Virus record (IMG/VR): IMGVR_UViG_3300040801_002304
Span: 1 to 37,435 of that record
Length of the DNA: 37,435 nt
Direction: 5' to 3' (one strand)
Source: a virus
The notes below the pieces were generated by a model, which was given only the letters and a program-made list of their open reading frames with translations, searched no databases and was not told where the DNA came from. Below are positions 9,360 through 16,608 of this stretch, piece after piece. A program made the translations under genes and the position numbers. Each line of letters opens with the position of its first letter. The stretch's first letter is position 1.

Positions 9360-9392
9360 AAAAAAGGGGCGGGCAGTTGAACCACCCGCCCC
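9360..9392 (-). terminator. Intrinsic terminator between head and tail parts of the late unit
   Basis: Read on the minus strand, an 8-bp perfect GC stem (GGGGCGGG at 9366-9373 pairing with CCCGCCCC at 9385-9392) with an 11-nt loop is followed by six T. It lies just after the 139-residue gene stop (9401). A second small dyad, TGCTCA/TGAGCA (9343-9360), follows it directly before the glycosyltransferase gene. The strong hairpin should reduce, perhaps not abolish, transcription into the tail genes. Confidence 0.85.
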
Positions 9393-9400
9393 GTTTGGTG

Positions 9401-9820
9401 CTAGCTGCGATAGGCCAACGTAGTCGGCGGGCTAGCCACGTGACCGGCAATGGTCACGCTGATGTTGTCAGCAGCATCGCCAGCATCGGCCACGACGCGA
9501 ACGTCGATGACACCTCCGGCGGCGATAGTGCCTTCCTTGATGGTCAGAGCACCCAGGTTGGTGGTGACGTTCACAGCGGCGACGATCTGAGTACCAGCAG
9601 CAGTGCTGCCGATAGTCAGAGCCGGATCGCTGGTGACCGAACCAGACACGACGCTGATGTCGGTAATTTCGAAGCCCATGCCCGCCGGGAACTTGACCTG
9701 GCGGTGCACGGTTTCGCTGTTTGCGACATCGTCGAATCCAACACTGATAACCTGGATCGCGCCGGAAACCGGCCCGTCCTGGTCGGTGTCGCGGTTATAG
9801 AACCTAGTCACTTCGCTCAT
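9401..9820 (-). CDS. Hypothetical virion-like protein, 139 residues
   Basis: Not recognised. An all-beta-looking protein, rich in V, T, A and G, with no membrane segment. ATG 9820 has a very strong AGGAGG site, and the gene is the last before an intrinsic terminator, in the capsid cluster. Highly translated small genes just after the major capsid gene are often decoration or minor head proteins; that is inference from position. A LAGLIDADG nuclease gene separates it from the capsid gene. Confidence 0.55.
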   Translation of the reverse strand: MSEVTRFYNRDTDQDGPVSGAIQVISVGFDDVANSETVHRQVKFPAGMGFEITDISVVSGSVTSDPALTIGSTAAGTQIVAAVNVTTNLGALTIKEGTIAAGGVIDVRVVADAGDAADNISVTIAGHVASPPTTLAYRS

Positions 9821-9823
9821 GGA

Positions 9824-10237
9824 TTATACCTCCTGGTGTGGGCGCGAAGCATGGAGTGCAATTAGGGCTTGACGAAAGGGCTCACGTACTGGGAACAGCC
9901 CCTCTTTGGTCCGCTGTCCTTTAGATCGGATAGTTTTGGCGTACTCGATGCCGATGTCTGCCTGGTCCTGCTTGACTACTAGGTATGGGCGCAATGCCTC
10001 AAGCACCTCGCCAGCCCTCTTGCCAGTAACAGCCCAGGAATGCCGCTGCTGCTTGTCAACCCACAGTGAACCACCGAAGATTTCGTGCAGCTTAGGACAC
10101 ATCTTATCATCTACACAGCACACTTTGACAACCAATTGGTGGACGCCGGGCTTCTTGCGGTAGCTGATTGTAATACAGCCCTCTCCGTCAATAATCCCAG
10201 CGGCCCACGCTAAGTTAGCAACGTCAGGATAGGCCAC
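9824..10237 (-). CDS. LAGLIDADG homing endonuclease (free-standing)
   Basis: 137 residues. The motif AGIIDGEGCITI (residues 13-24) is a clear LAGLIDADG helix and metal-binding acid. Downstream KxKQxxHSWAVTGKRA-like segments fit the beta-sheet DNA-binding face. Only one motif is present, so it should act as a homodimer, as known for single-motif members. The start is GTG at 10237, supported by AAGGAG 8 bp upstream and by its spacing to the capsid gene. It is inserted between the major capsid gene and the 139-residue gene, with 3 bp to the latter, so it is read with the late operon. Its selfish spread to the capsid locus is inferred. Confidence 0.8.
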   Translation of the reverse strand: MAYPDVANLAWAAGIIDGEGCITISYRKKPGVHQLVVKVCCVDDKMCPKLHEIFGGSLWVDKQQRHSWAVTGKRAGEVLEALRPYLVVKQDQADIGIEYAKTIRSKGQRTKEGLFPVREPFRQALIALHASRPHQEV

Positions 10238-10252
10238 TAGTTTTCTCCTTAA

Positions 10253-11167
10253 TTACGCCCCTTGGCCTCCGACCACATTTCGCCAGTCAGATGCACCACG
10301 AGACATCCTATAAGTCATTTTACTTTTCATATTTCCAGTGTCGAAGTCCATGGTGTGGTCGGTGACAGGCTCCTGCCGCCAGTACACCAGGCAGCGATGC
10401 TGGCTGGGCTCGGAGCAGATGAACCAGTCATCGTCACCGGTCAGGTACTTGGACATGACAACGCCCATGCTGAGCTGGTTCAGGGCGTTGATGGCGTTGG
10501 TCGCCGTGTCGCTCCGAAGCTGGCTCTTGAGAATCTCGAACGCGATCCAGCGCAGCTCGACAGGAATCACGAGCATGGTCGGGCTTGCCTCGATGGGCAG
10601 GTTCCGATCATCCACCATGTTGTCGAACAGGTTGATCGCGGTCTCGATGTTGGCCTGGGACAGGTCGCCGCTGACGATGTTGCTGTAGGTCCCGCCGCCC
10701 ACGAGGGGATGCGAGGCGTTGAACAGCGACACGCCATCGGGCGTGGTCTCGGTGGCGAAGCCCAGGTTGAACAGGTTCCAGATGTAGGTCTCGATGGAGA
10801 CACGGGCCGCACGAGCAAGCGACGGAGCAGCGTTGGTGATCGCGCCGTCGATGTCGTCGTCCATGGCCTCCATGGTGATCTGGTAGCCCTTGGCGAACGT
10901 CAGGTGGGTAAACCGCTTGTCGTACGCCTGGAGAATGGTGTCATAGTCCACCGCAGAACCCTCGGACTTCTGGGAGAAGGTCCCGAAGCCGGTCAGGCCC
11001 GTGGTCTCCTCGTACGCGCGACCGGAGTCACGGACGTTGAAGACCTGCGGATAGGTCAGGGAGGGAGCGTCGAAGTTCTCGTAGAGAATCTCGTCGATAT
11101 ACGCCAGCCGCGAAGCGAACAGGTCGGTATACCGCCCGCGCTGCATGATGTTACCAGCACTAGCCAT
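10253..11167 (-). CDS. Major capsid protein (HK97 fold inferred)
   Basis: 304 residues from ATG 11167, supported by AAAGGTAGG 8 bp upstream; the GTG at 11176 is too close to that site. The order of segments (FDAPSLTYPQVF, YDKRFTHLTFAKGYQITMEA, FNASHPLVGGGTYSN, NLFDNMVDDRN, LVIPVELRW near residue 200) matches Mu gpT-like/HK97-fold capsid proteins, in which a 'H-P-L' loop and a long helix follow an N-terminal arm. It sits downstream of portal, scaffold-like and putative decoration genes. No protease gene is seen, so a separate scaffold is likely. The call rests on pattern plus position. Confidence 0.8.
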   Translation of the reverse strand: MASAGNIMQRGRYTDLFASRLAYIDEILYENFDAPSLTYPQVFNVRDSGRAYEETTGLTGFGTFSQKSEGSAVDYDTILQAYDKRFTHLTFAKGYQITMEAMDDDIDGAITNAAPSLARAARVSIETYIWNLFNLGFATETTPDGVSLFNASHPLVGGGTYSNIVSGDLSQANIETAINLFDNMVDDRNLPIEASPTMLVIPVELRWIAFEILKSQLRSDTATNAINALNQLSMGVVMSKYLTGDDDWFICSEPSQHRCLVYWRQEPVTDHTMDFDTGNMKSKMTYRMSRGASDWRNVVGGQGA

Positions 11168-11185
11168 GTTGTACACCTACCTTTC

Positions 11186-11719
11186 TTACGCGGAGATGGT
11201 CCCGCCACTGGTGAAGACGTGGGAAGCCTCGCTGATCTTGACGATCCACTTGGCGTTAGCAGCGTCCTGGTCGTTGTTCTCTTCCTCCACTAGGCGCACG
11301 ATCTGGAAGATGTCGCCGTCGCCCTGCGCAGAAGTGCACTCGCTGGTGTCCAGCTCGCACTTGCTCTGCAGGGTGGTGGCGTTACCCGTGGTGGGGTTGA
11401 GAGGGTTGCAGTACTGGCCGATCACAGAGATAGGAGTGGCCACGGCGCTGTCGCCCTGGATCTCGTATTCCTGGTCCGGGTCGTCGTACACGAACACATC
11501 GGTCTCGTCAGAAGCGTGGTAGAAAGCCACAGCACCCAGGACCGCAGGGTCCATGATGGTCTGGGCCGCTACTGCGGGACCAGTGGCCGCGAGGTAACAC
11601 GGTGCGCCCTCATACAGGACGCCAGTGGAACTACGCGTATACTTGGTGAGACGCGGCGCGGTGCCTGCCTTACCATTGCGCACCGGGCGAAGCCCGGCAG
11701 GCCAATCAATGTTAGCCAT
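11186..11719 (-). CDS. Putative capsid-associated (decoration-like) protein, 177 residues
   Basis: The N-terminal segment IDWPAGLRPVRNGKAG is of a type often seen in small proteins next to phage major capsid genes. The rest is beta-rich, with four cysteines, and ends in SGGTISA. It has a good AGGAG site before ATG 11719 and lies 18 bp upstream of the capsid gene. Decoration or capsid-stabilising function is inferred from position and composition only. Confidence 0.55.
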   Translation of the reverse strand: MANIDWPAGLRPVRNGKAGTAPRLTKYTRSSTGVLYEGAPCYLAATGPAVAAQTIMDPAVLGAVAFYHASDETDVFVYDDPDQEYEIQGDSAVATPISVIGQYCNPLNPTTGNATTLQSKCELDTSECTSAQGDGDIFQIVRLVEEENNDQDAANAKWIVKISEASHVFTSGGTISA

Positions 11720-11725
11720 AGGTTG

Positions 11726-12373
11726 CTACTCCTTGTCGTCGAACATCGCCGTCCGGTGGGACGGCCCGTCGCCTCCAATAGGTGGTGCGTTCTCACGCAT
11801 CTTGAATCCACCGGCAGGTCGGTCCTCTCGCTGCACACCGTCACCCATAGTGGAGACGCCGGGACGAAGAACCTGGTTGCGACTGACGCTGGCGGCAAGC
11901 TGCTTGCTGAGAGCCTTGGTCTCCCGCTTCAGCTGGCGCGCCTTCCAGATTTCCTCATCGATTGTACAGAGGATAGAGTCCGTGCCTCGCCGGACATAGT
12001 TGTCCTGCTCAGCAATGCCAGCCATCTTCATCGGCGGACTGGACAGATACTCGTGGAGATTCTGCCCGATCTCGCTGTCGTAGGTGACCGGAATCCAACC
12101 GCGCCAGCCCTTAGCCTTGTCGTTGCGCAGGTTGGGGTTCTTCCAGCTGAGCACCATCCCATCGGGGTGCTTCTTGAAATGATGCGGATTGGTGTCCGTA
12201 TCAAATGGGTCGTTGTACACAACAGGCTGCGGTCCAGCGTACTCGCCTGTTTCCTGCTGCTGTGCTACCAGCCCTTCCATCCGCTGAAGACGGGCTTCGA
12301 ACTCGCTGTTCTGGGCCTTGAGCTGCTCATTCTCTTGCTGCAGCTCCGTCTTGGTCGGGTTAAGATCACTCAT
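11726..12373 (-). CDS. Hypothetical head-module protein with N-terminal coiled coil
   Basis: 215 residues. Residues 8-45 form a heptad-like helix (ELQQENEQLKAQNSEFEARLQRMEG is coiled coil in pattern). The remainder is polar with a WKNPNLRNDKAKGWRGW segment and a disordered-looking tail. No family recognised. It follows the scaffold-like gene directly (one-base gap from that stop to this ATG). It may be a second assembly factor or minor head protein. Confidence 0.5.
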   Translation of the reverse strand: MSDLNPTKTELQQENEQLKAQNSEFEARLQRMEGLVAQQQETGEYAGPQPVVYNDPFDTDTNPHHFKKHPDGMVLSWKNPNLRNDKAKGWRGWIPVTYDSEIGQNLHEYLSSPPMKMAGIAEQDNYVRRGTDSILCTIDEEIWKARQLKRETKALSKQLAASVSRNQVLRPGVSTMGDGVQREDRPAGGFKMRENAPPIGGDGPSHRTAMFDDKE

Positions 12374-12374
12374 G

Positions 12375-13250
12375 TTAGCCCCTCACTCGCGTGTTGATGG
12401 TATCCTTGTACTCCTGCGTACGCTCTGCGATACGCTTGAGCTGGTCCTTCGTGAACTTGCGGCCTGGAAGTGCGTTCTGAAGCCGCTTGGCGGTCTTCTC
12501 TACTTCTGCCATGTCCACGTCGGGCTTCTTCTTCGGAGCGCCAGCGGTGCTGCGTCCAGGTGCCACGCTGCCAGGAGTACGGCGAGACGTGGGGATCAGA
12601 CCGGTGCTGGGAGAGATACCCAGCTCCAGTCCGGCCTCGTTCGCTGCGTCCAGCACGGCGCGCGGATTGGAAGCTGCAGCCTCGCCCATGTCCGATAGGA
12701 TACGATCAGTGGCGCGATAGAACTCAGAAGTCTTGTCCTGCAGACTGGGCCACCGCATGACCGCTTGCTCGTTGAACTTGCGCTCCAACGCTGCGGTCTG
12801 CTGCGACATGGCCTGGGTCTGGTACTTGCGCTCGGCACGCTCTTCAGCCTTGCGAACGATCATGTACTCACGGAACTGTTCCTTCTGGTCATCGGGGATA
12901 TTCGATGCGAGCTGCTCTAGCTCCTGCACCGACATTTCATCGAGCGTCTTAGGCTGGTTGCTAGCAGGCGGTACGCCGTACTGGCTACTGGCCTGGCGCA
13001 GGTCATCGCGGAGTGCGTTCAACTCAGCGCGCAGCTCCTCGTTGGCCTTCTGCATCTTGCGAAGCACCTCACCTCGCACATTCTCAGCGGTTCGTGCTGA
13101 TCCGTCACCGTCCTGCTGGTCGCCATCGCCTTGATTACCCGTAGGCTCGGGAGTTTCGGCGTCCAGATCCTGGTCGGCTTCTTCAGTGTGATCGCTGGCC
13201 GGGGAGGTTCCGGCAGGTACGCTCCTGACAGCTTTGTCCAAACGAGACAT
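12375..13250 (-). CDS. Scaffold-like head assembly protein
   Basis: 291 residues from ATG 13250, chosen for GGAGG 8 bp upstream. It has a disordered acidic N-terminus (rich in D, G, Q, E to residue 55), a long helical coiled-coil centre (MQKANEELRAELNALRDD, then EERAERKYQTQAMSQQTA), and a basic helical C-terminus (KFTKDQLKRIAERTQEY). This architecture, and the place between portal and capsid genes, is that of phage scaffold proteins, whose basic C-terminus contacts capsid. The call is by architecture, not by sequence homology. Confidence 0.6.
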   Translation of the reverse strand: MSRLDKAVRSVPAGTSPASDHTEEADQDLDAETPEPTGNQGDGDQQDGDGSARTAENVRGEVLRKMQKANEELRAELNALRDDLRQASSQYGVPPASNQPKTLDEMSVQELEQLASNIPDDQKEQFREYMIVRKAEERAERKYQTQAMSQQTAALERKFNEQAVMRWPSLQDKTSEFYRATDRILSDMGEAAASNPRAVLDAANEAGLELGISPSTGLIPTSRRTPGSVAPGRSTAGAPKKKPDVDMAEVEKTAKRLQNALPGRKFTKDQLKRIAERTQEYKDTINTRVRG

Positions 13251-13312
13251 TCTAAATCCTCCGTCCGAATGACGCATCGGTAGCGAAAATCGGAGGTGTT
13301 GGTGTTACGCGC

Positions 13313-13498
13313 CTAATTCAGGCGCTTATCGGTTTCACGGATATGGTCTATTGCCAGCTCCAGGCCGACAGCCACTCCGCGAAGGTAACGAGCATAGCCG
13401 TAGTCTTGTCCATTAACCACGTAATCTAGGGTACGTGCATTAGCCCGCGCGAGAGCCTCGGCCAGGTTCTGCTGCAGGATTTCCAGTGTTGCGTCCAA
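13313..13498 (-). CDS. Small helical protein, 61 residues
   Basis: Not recognised. Mostly alpha-helical, with no membrane segment. The start is TTG 13498, supported by AAGGAG 8 bp upstream and no better ATG. It lies between the 89-residue basic protein and the scaffold-like gene, and its 3' end forms a small GC dyad (13309-13325) with no T tract. Confidence 0.5.
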   Translation of the reverse strand: MDATLEILQQNLAEALARANARTLDYVVNGQDYGYARYLRGVAVGLELAIDHIRETDKRLN

Positions 13499-13512
13499 GG
13501 AATTTCTCCTTC

Positions 13513-13782
13513 TTAGCGGGCGAACCTGTTGGTTTTTGGCATAGGGGATCGGGGCTTCTTCTTGCCGCTTGTGCTCTTGCGGATAGACTTGCCGATCTTC
13601 TGCCCAAGCTCCAGCACGTGCTCGGCAGGGAGCTTGTCAAAGAAGCCAGGCTTCTTGCCGCCAGAGCTTTTCCGGTGGTACGGCTTGGCCTTGATAGGTC
13701 CGCCAAAAGCCTGTCGCGGAGGATTGGACGGCACCTCTTTCCAATTCAGCTTAATGGGCCGTCCGTTGCTACCTTTTGCCAT
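13513..13782 (-). CDS. Small basic protein, 89 residues
   Basis: Not recognised. Strongly basic: it contains repeated K/R clusters (SGKKKPRSP, RKSSGGKKP) and a helix PAEHVLELGQKIGKSIRKS. Its ATG overlaps the stop of the 32-residue gene upstream (TAATG), so the two are translationally coupled. A nucleic-acid-contacting role in the head is a guess from charge and location. Confidence 0.5.
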   Translation of the reverse strand: MAKGSNGRPIKLNWKEVPSNPPRQAFGGPIKAKPYHRKSSGGKKPGFFDKLPAEHVLELGQKIGKSIRKSTSGKKKPRSPMPKTNRFAR

Positions 13783-13880
13783 TACTTACCCTTCTTGTTG
13801 CCCTTACGTGGCTTTTTGTAAGGCATGTTCTTGGGTTTCTCCTTGACCTTCTTGTCCTTGCGGGGCGGGACTTTGGGCAT
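13782..13880 (-). CDS. Very small Lys/Arg/Pro-rich protein, 32 residues
   Basis: ATG 13880 overlaps the stop of the portal gene (TAATG) and GGAGG lies inside the portal C-terminal codons 10 bp upstream. The protein opens MPKVPPRKDKKVKEK and ends NKKGK, with 14 Lys among 32 residues. Coupling at both ends and the good ribosome site argue that it is real. Function unknown. Confidence 0.55.
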   Translation of the reverse strand: MPKVPPRKDKKVKEKPKNMPYKKPRKGNKKGK

Positions 13881-16237
13881 TACTGTACGCCTCCTTCAAG
13901 TGCATCCATGTCTGTGCCGCCGCCCTGGGACATGCCGCTAGGCACGTTGTTTCCCTGGCCGGGAGCCACTGGGCTCTGTGCCATGCGCTGCTGCTGCATC
14001 AAGAACTCCTGGTGCTGCTTCATGTGCATGGCGAACAGGATCACGCGATCCTCGGACATCACTGCGAATGCCTCAGACCTCTGGAACCTCTCGATGGCTG
14101 CCAGGTGTCCGGCATGATCGTCAGTCGGCAAGGCGTCCAGCTGCACGCCGTGCAACATGGCCTGGTTCTCGCTGTCCTGCGACATGGGCGGATGCTGATA
14201 GCCTCCCTGGCCCGGCATGGCAGGCACCAGCCGGTCAATGTCCACGCCCTCCGAGTAGTGACGCAGGAAGTCCTTCAAGGCTTCGCGACGTACCACTGGA
14301 TCCTGGGCGTAGTCGGGATGGGTCATCACCGTGTTGTAGCGCACCTGGGCCAGCGTACGCAGCACCTCTCGGTTGGTGTTCACCGTGTTGCCAGTGAACT
14401 GGAAGGTGTGCCGTCCGCGAATGTCCTGCGGCGTGATGCGCGTGCGCTTCAGCTCTCCAGCAGAACCGGTGACCAGCACGTACTTCTCGTCTGGCATGTA
14501 GCTCTGGTACAGGCCCATCAGCTGGTGCATCAGCTCTTCCCAGCCGGTGCGCTGCCAGCGCGTGATGATGTTGTCCAGCTGGATGTTGCCCTCGCTGAGC
14601 AAGGCCAGTGTGCCGCGAGCAGTACGCGGCGCGTTTCGCACCTGGGGAGAGCCAGCGTTCATGGGGCTCATGGTGATGCGATCAGCGAACAGCAGCAGTG
14701 AGTCCATAGCCGATAGGTTGGCCAGAGGCTCCTGCTGGAACTTGGGGAAGCTGACACCGTTGATGTCACCAATGGGAATACCGTCGCCCGGCGAGATACC
14801 AGACAAGATGCCTGGGTCTGCCATGACGGCGGCTGGGATGTAGAAGAAGAATGGGTTGTTAATCAGCTCCTGGTTGTTGTTCACGAAGTTGATGATCGTG
14901 TTGACTTCCAGGTTGATCGGCACCAGCACTTCGCCCATGCCCGTGGCGTACCAACGATCAGAGATGGTCTTGTACTTGATGGTAGCGAACGGGCGACGGT
15001 TGTGCGGGAAAATCTCGCTCAGGTACTCGCACCCAACCACAGCGCGCAAGGCGTGGCAGATGTAGTAGATGACCTCGATAGGCTCGCCGTCGTCATCCAC
15101 GTCGTCAAGAACATACACCTCGTAGAACAGCATCTTGCGGTCGTCGGTAACAAGGTCCTCTTCGCCGTCGCGGCTTGCGCTCTGGCGGACTTGCTCCTTC
15201 TCACCTTCACCAATGACGCGGTCCTTCTGGCGCTTCAGCTCCTCGTTGGTTTCCAGCTCCTCCTGCGTCTCAGGGCTGCGGGACATGATCCGGTCCAGCT
15301 CTTCCTCAGACATGTTGAACGAGCCGTCGTCCACCTTGCGCTGCACCTCGTCACGGGTCAACCAGAATTGCTGAGCAACCCAGTCGGCCTCGTCTAGGTT
15401 CTGCGTGCGGAAGGGCACGATCAGATCCTCGTGCTCGATAACCTCTACGCGAGGACAGTCGTGCTTGAGGACCTCGCGGTACACGTGGATGTCGACTTCG
15501 TCAACGTACTCGCTGGGCTTGAACACAACCCTCGCACGATGTCGCCGCCGCTCCTCCACGAACTCCACGTAGAACTTGTGCCCAAGCAGCTCTGGCACCA
15601 AGCTGTCGTTCTCGTCGTACTCGTCTCGTCCCAGGTCCTCAACGGCGATCAGGCCGTGCCGCACCGTGGGCTTGCCGAACACTTCCTCCAGCACCTCGTC
15701 CGGCGTCTTGACGCGGTCCTCCATCTCGGCCACGCCCTGGAGATTGATCTGGCCCTTGGCCCACACAGCCTTCAGCTTGTGCACCTCGACCGTCTTCTCC
15801 CACTTGCGTTCCCAGTAGATTTTCAGCGTGCTCATGCCGTCGCGCAGGGCGTTACGGAACCAGCTCTCGGAGGTCTCGTAGAAGTTGGGGTAGATGTTCT
15901 CTTCCAGGCCCCAGTTCAGCACGCGCTCAGCTGCGTCCGTTTCCTCCGGGAGAAACTCCTCGGCAACGCGCCGCACATGCACGATAGGCTCCGTGCCCCA
16001 GAAGGCGTTGACCACCTTGGGCACCGAGTTCTCGATCTTCTCGTACACCACTGGCAGGTGGATGTCGGATGCGCCCGGCCACGGCGTGCGCGGCAGAGGA
16101 TCCTTGTCCATCCAGTAGAGGGAGCGGATCAGTTGCAGCTTGCCGTCAAGATCAGCGCGGTCCTCGATGGCCTGCTCGATCTCGCCAACTAGCCACGCGC
16201 CCCTCTCTTTGCGGAAACTGTCTTCCAAGTATGGCAT
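13880..16237 (-). CDS. Portal protein
   Basis: 785 residues from ATG 16237, chosen for an AGGAG site 7 bp upstream; a longer frame runs into the upstream 120-residue gene. It forms the dodecameric DNA gate at one capsid vertex. The N-terminal half has WPGASDIHLPVV and ERKWEKTVEVHK; residues 430-620 have the large-portal pattern of long helices (YATGMGEVLVPINLEVN, NNQELINNPFFFYI, APRTARGTLALLSEGNIQLD) and GDGIPIGD turns; the C-terminus is Q/M-rich and G/P-rich. Length is at the upper end, similar to podovirus portals. It lies between terminase and scaffold genes as expected. Confidence 0.85.
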   Translation of the reverse strand: MPYLEDSFRKERGAWLVGEIEQAIEDRADLDGKLQLIRSLYWMDKDPLPRTPWPGASDIHLPVVYEKIENSVPKVVNAFWGTEPIVHVRRVAEEFLPEETDAAERVLNWGLEENIYPNFYETSESWFRNALRDGMSTLKIYWERKWEKTVEVHKLKAVWAKGQINLQGVAEMEDRVKTPDEVLEEVFGKPTVRHGLIAVEDLGRDEYDENDSLVPELLGHKFYVEFVEERRRHRARVVFKPSEYVDEVDIHVYREVLKHDCPRVEVIEHEDLIVPFRTQNLDEADWVAQQFWLTRDEVQRKVDDGSFNMSEEELDRIMSRSPETQEELETNEELKRQKDRVIGEGEKEQVRQSASRDGEEDLVTDDRKMLFYEVYVLDDVDDDGEPIEVIYYICHALRAVVGCEYLSEIFPHNRRPFATIKYKTISDRWYATGMGEVLVPINLEVNTIINFVNNNQELINNPFFFYIPAAVMADPGILSGISPGDGIPIGDINGVSFPKFQQEPLANLSAMDSLLLFADRITMSPMNAGSPQVRNAPRTARGTLALLSEGNIQLDNIITRWQRTGWEELMHQLMGLYQSYMPDEKYVLVTGSAGELKRTRITPQDIRGRHTFQFTGNTVNTNREVLRTLAQVRYNTVMTHPDYAQDPVVRREALKDFLRHYSEGVDIDRLVPAMPGQGGYQHPPMSQDSENQAMLHGVQLDALPTDDHAGHLAAIERFQRSEAFAVMSEDRVILFAMHMKQHQEFLMQQQRMAQSPVAPGQGNNVPSGMSQGGGTDMDALEGGVQ

Positions 16238-16245
16238 CGTGGCTC

Positions 16246-16608
16246 CTAGTCGGTAACGACCAATTCTACTGTCGCCTGGTTGATGGTGCTCTCGTTCTGC
16301 AGGTACAGGTGCGTGATGCTGCCGGTAAGCAGCAAGGCCCCATTCTCCGCGACCGGCCACAGGCTGCTGGCGCTATTGACTGCCACGCTAATGGTGCGGT
16401 CAGTCTGGAGGAACAGAGTCCCTCCGGTCTCCACGCCAGCAAGGTCAACCTCAGACGGGCTGGCCATGTTGGTGGCAAGAACCACACGCTGGTGGGTGCT
16501 TTCGCTGTACGTGATATCCGGATCGTAGAACACCTGGTCGTACAGGTCGGCACCGTTACGAATCAATCGTACGCGGGCGCGCAGGGTTCTGGATAGACTG
16601 TCTGCCAT
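16246..16608 (-). CDS. Virion-like protein sharing a C-terminal module with the 656-residue spike
   Basis: 120 residues. The C-terminal 90 residues align with the last 90 of the protein at 5948-7918: LATNM..P.EVDLAGVE versus LATNTSMQVTLGGVE, then SVAVNS.S.LWPV versus SVNGDSNYWPV, then LYLQNESTINQATVELVV versus LHIQNESTTNEAQVILAV. ATG 16608 overlaps the large terminase stop (TAATG). Beta-rich, no membrane segment. The likely role is a small virion component that docks in the same way as the spike C-terminus, or a shared trimerisation/attachment domain; inferred. Confidence 0.65.
   Translation of the reverse strand: MADSLSRTLRARVRLIRNGADLYDQVFYDPDITYSESTHQRVVLATNMASPSEVDLAGVETGGTLFLQTDRTISVAVNSASSLWPVAENGALLLTGSITHLYLQNESTINQATVELVVTD

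Noticed and set aside
8322-9380. 352-codon open frame opposite the glycosyltransferase-methyltransferase gene
   Set aside because: The real gene on the minus strand has intact domain motifs; the antisense product is histidine- and valine-rich and unrecognisable.
13309-13325. GCGCCT/AGGCGC dyad at the end of the 61-residue gene
   Set aside because: No T tract on the minus strand; it is partly made of coding bases and the operon seems to continue.
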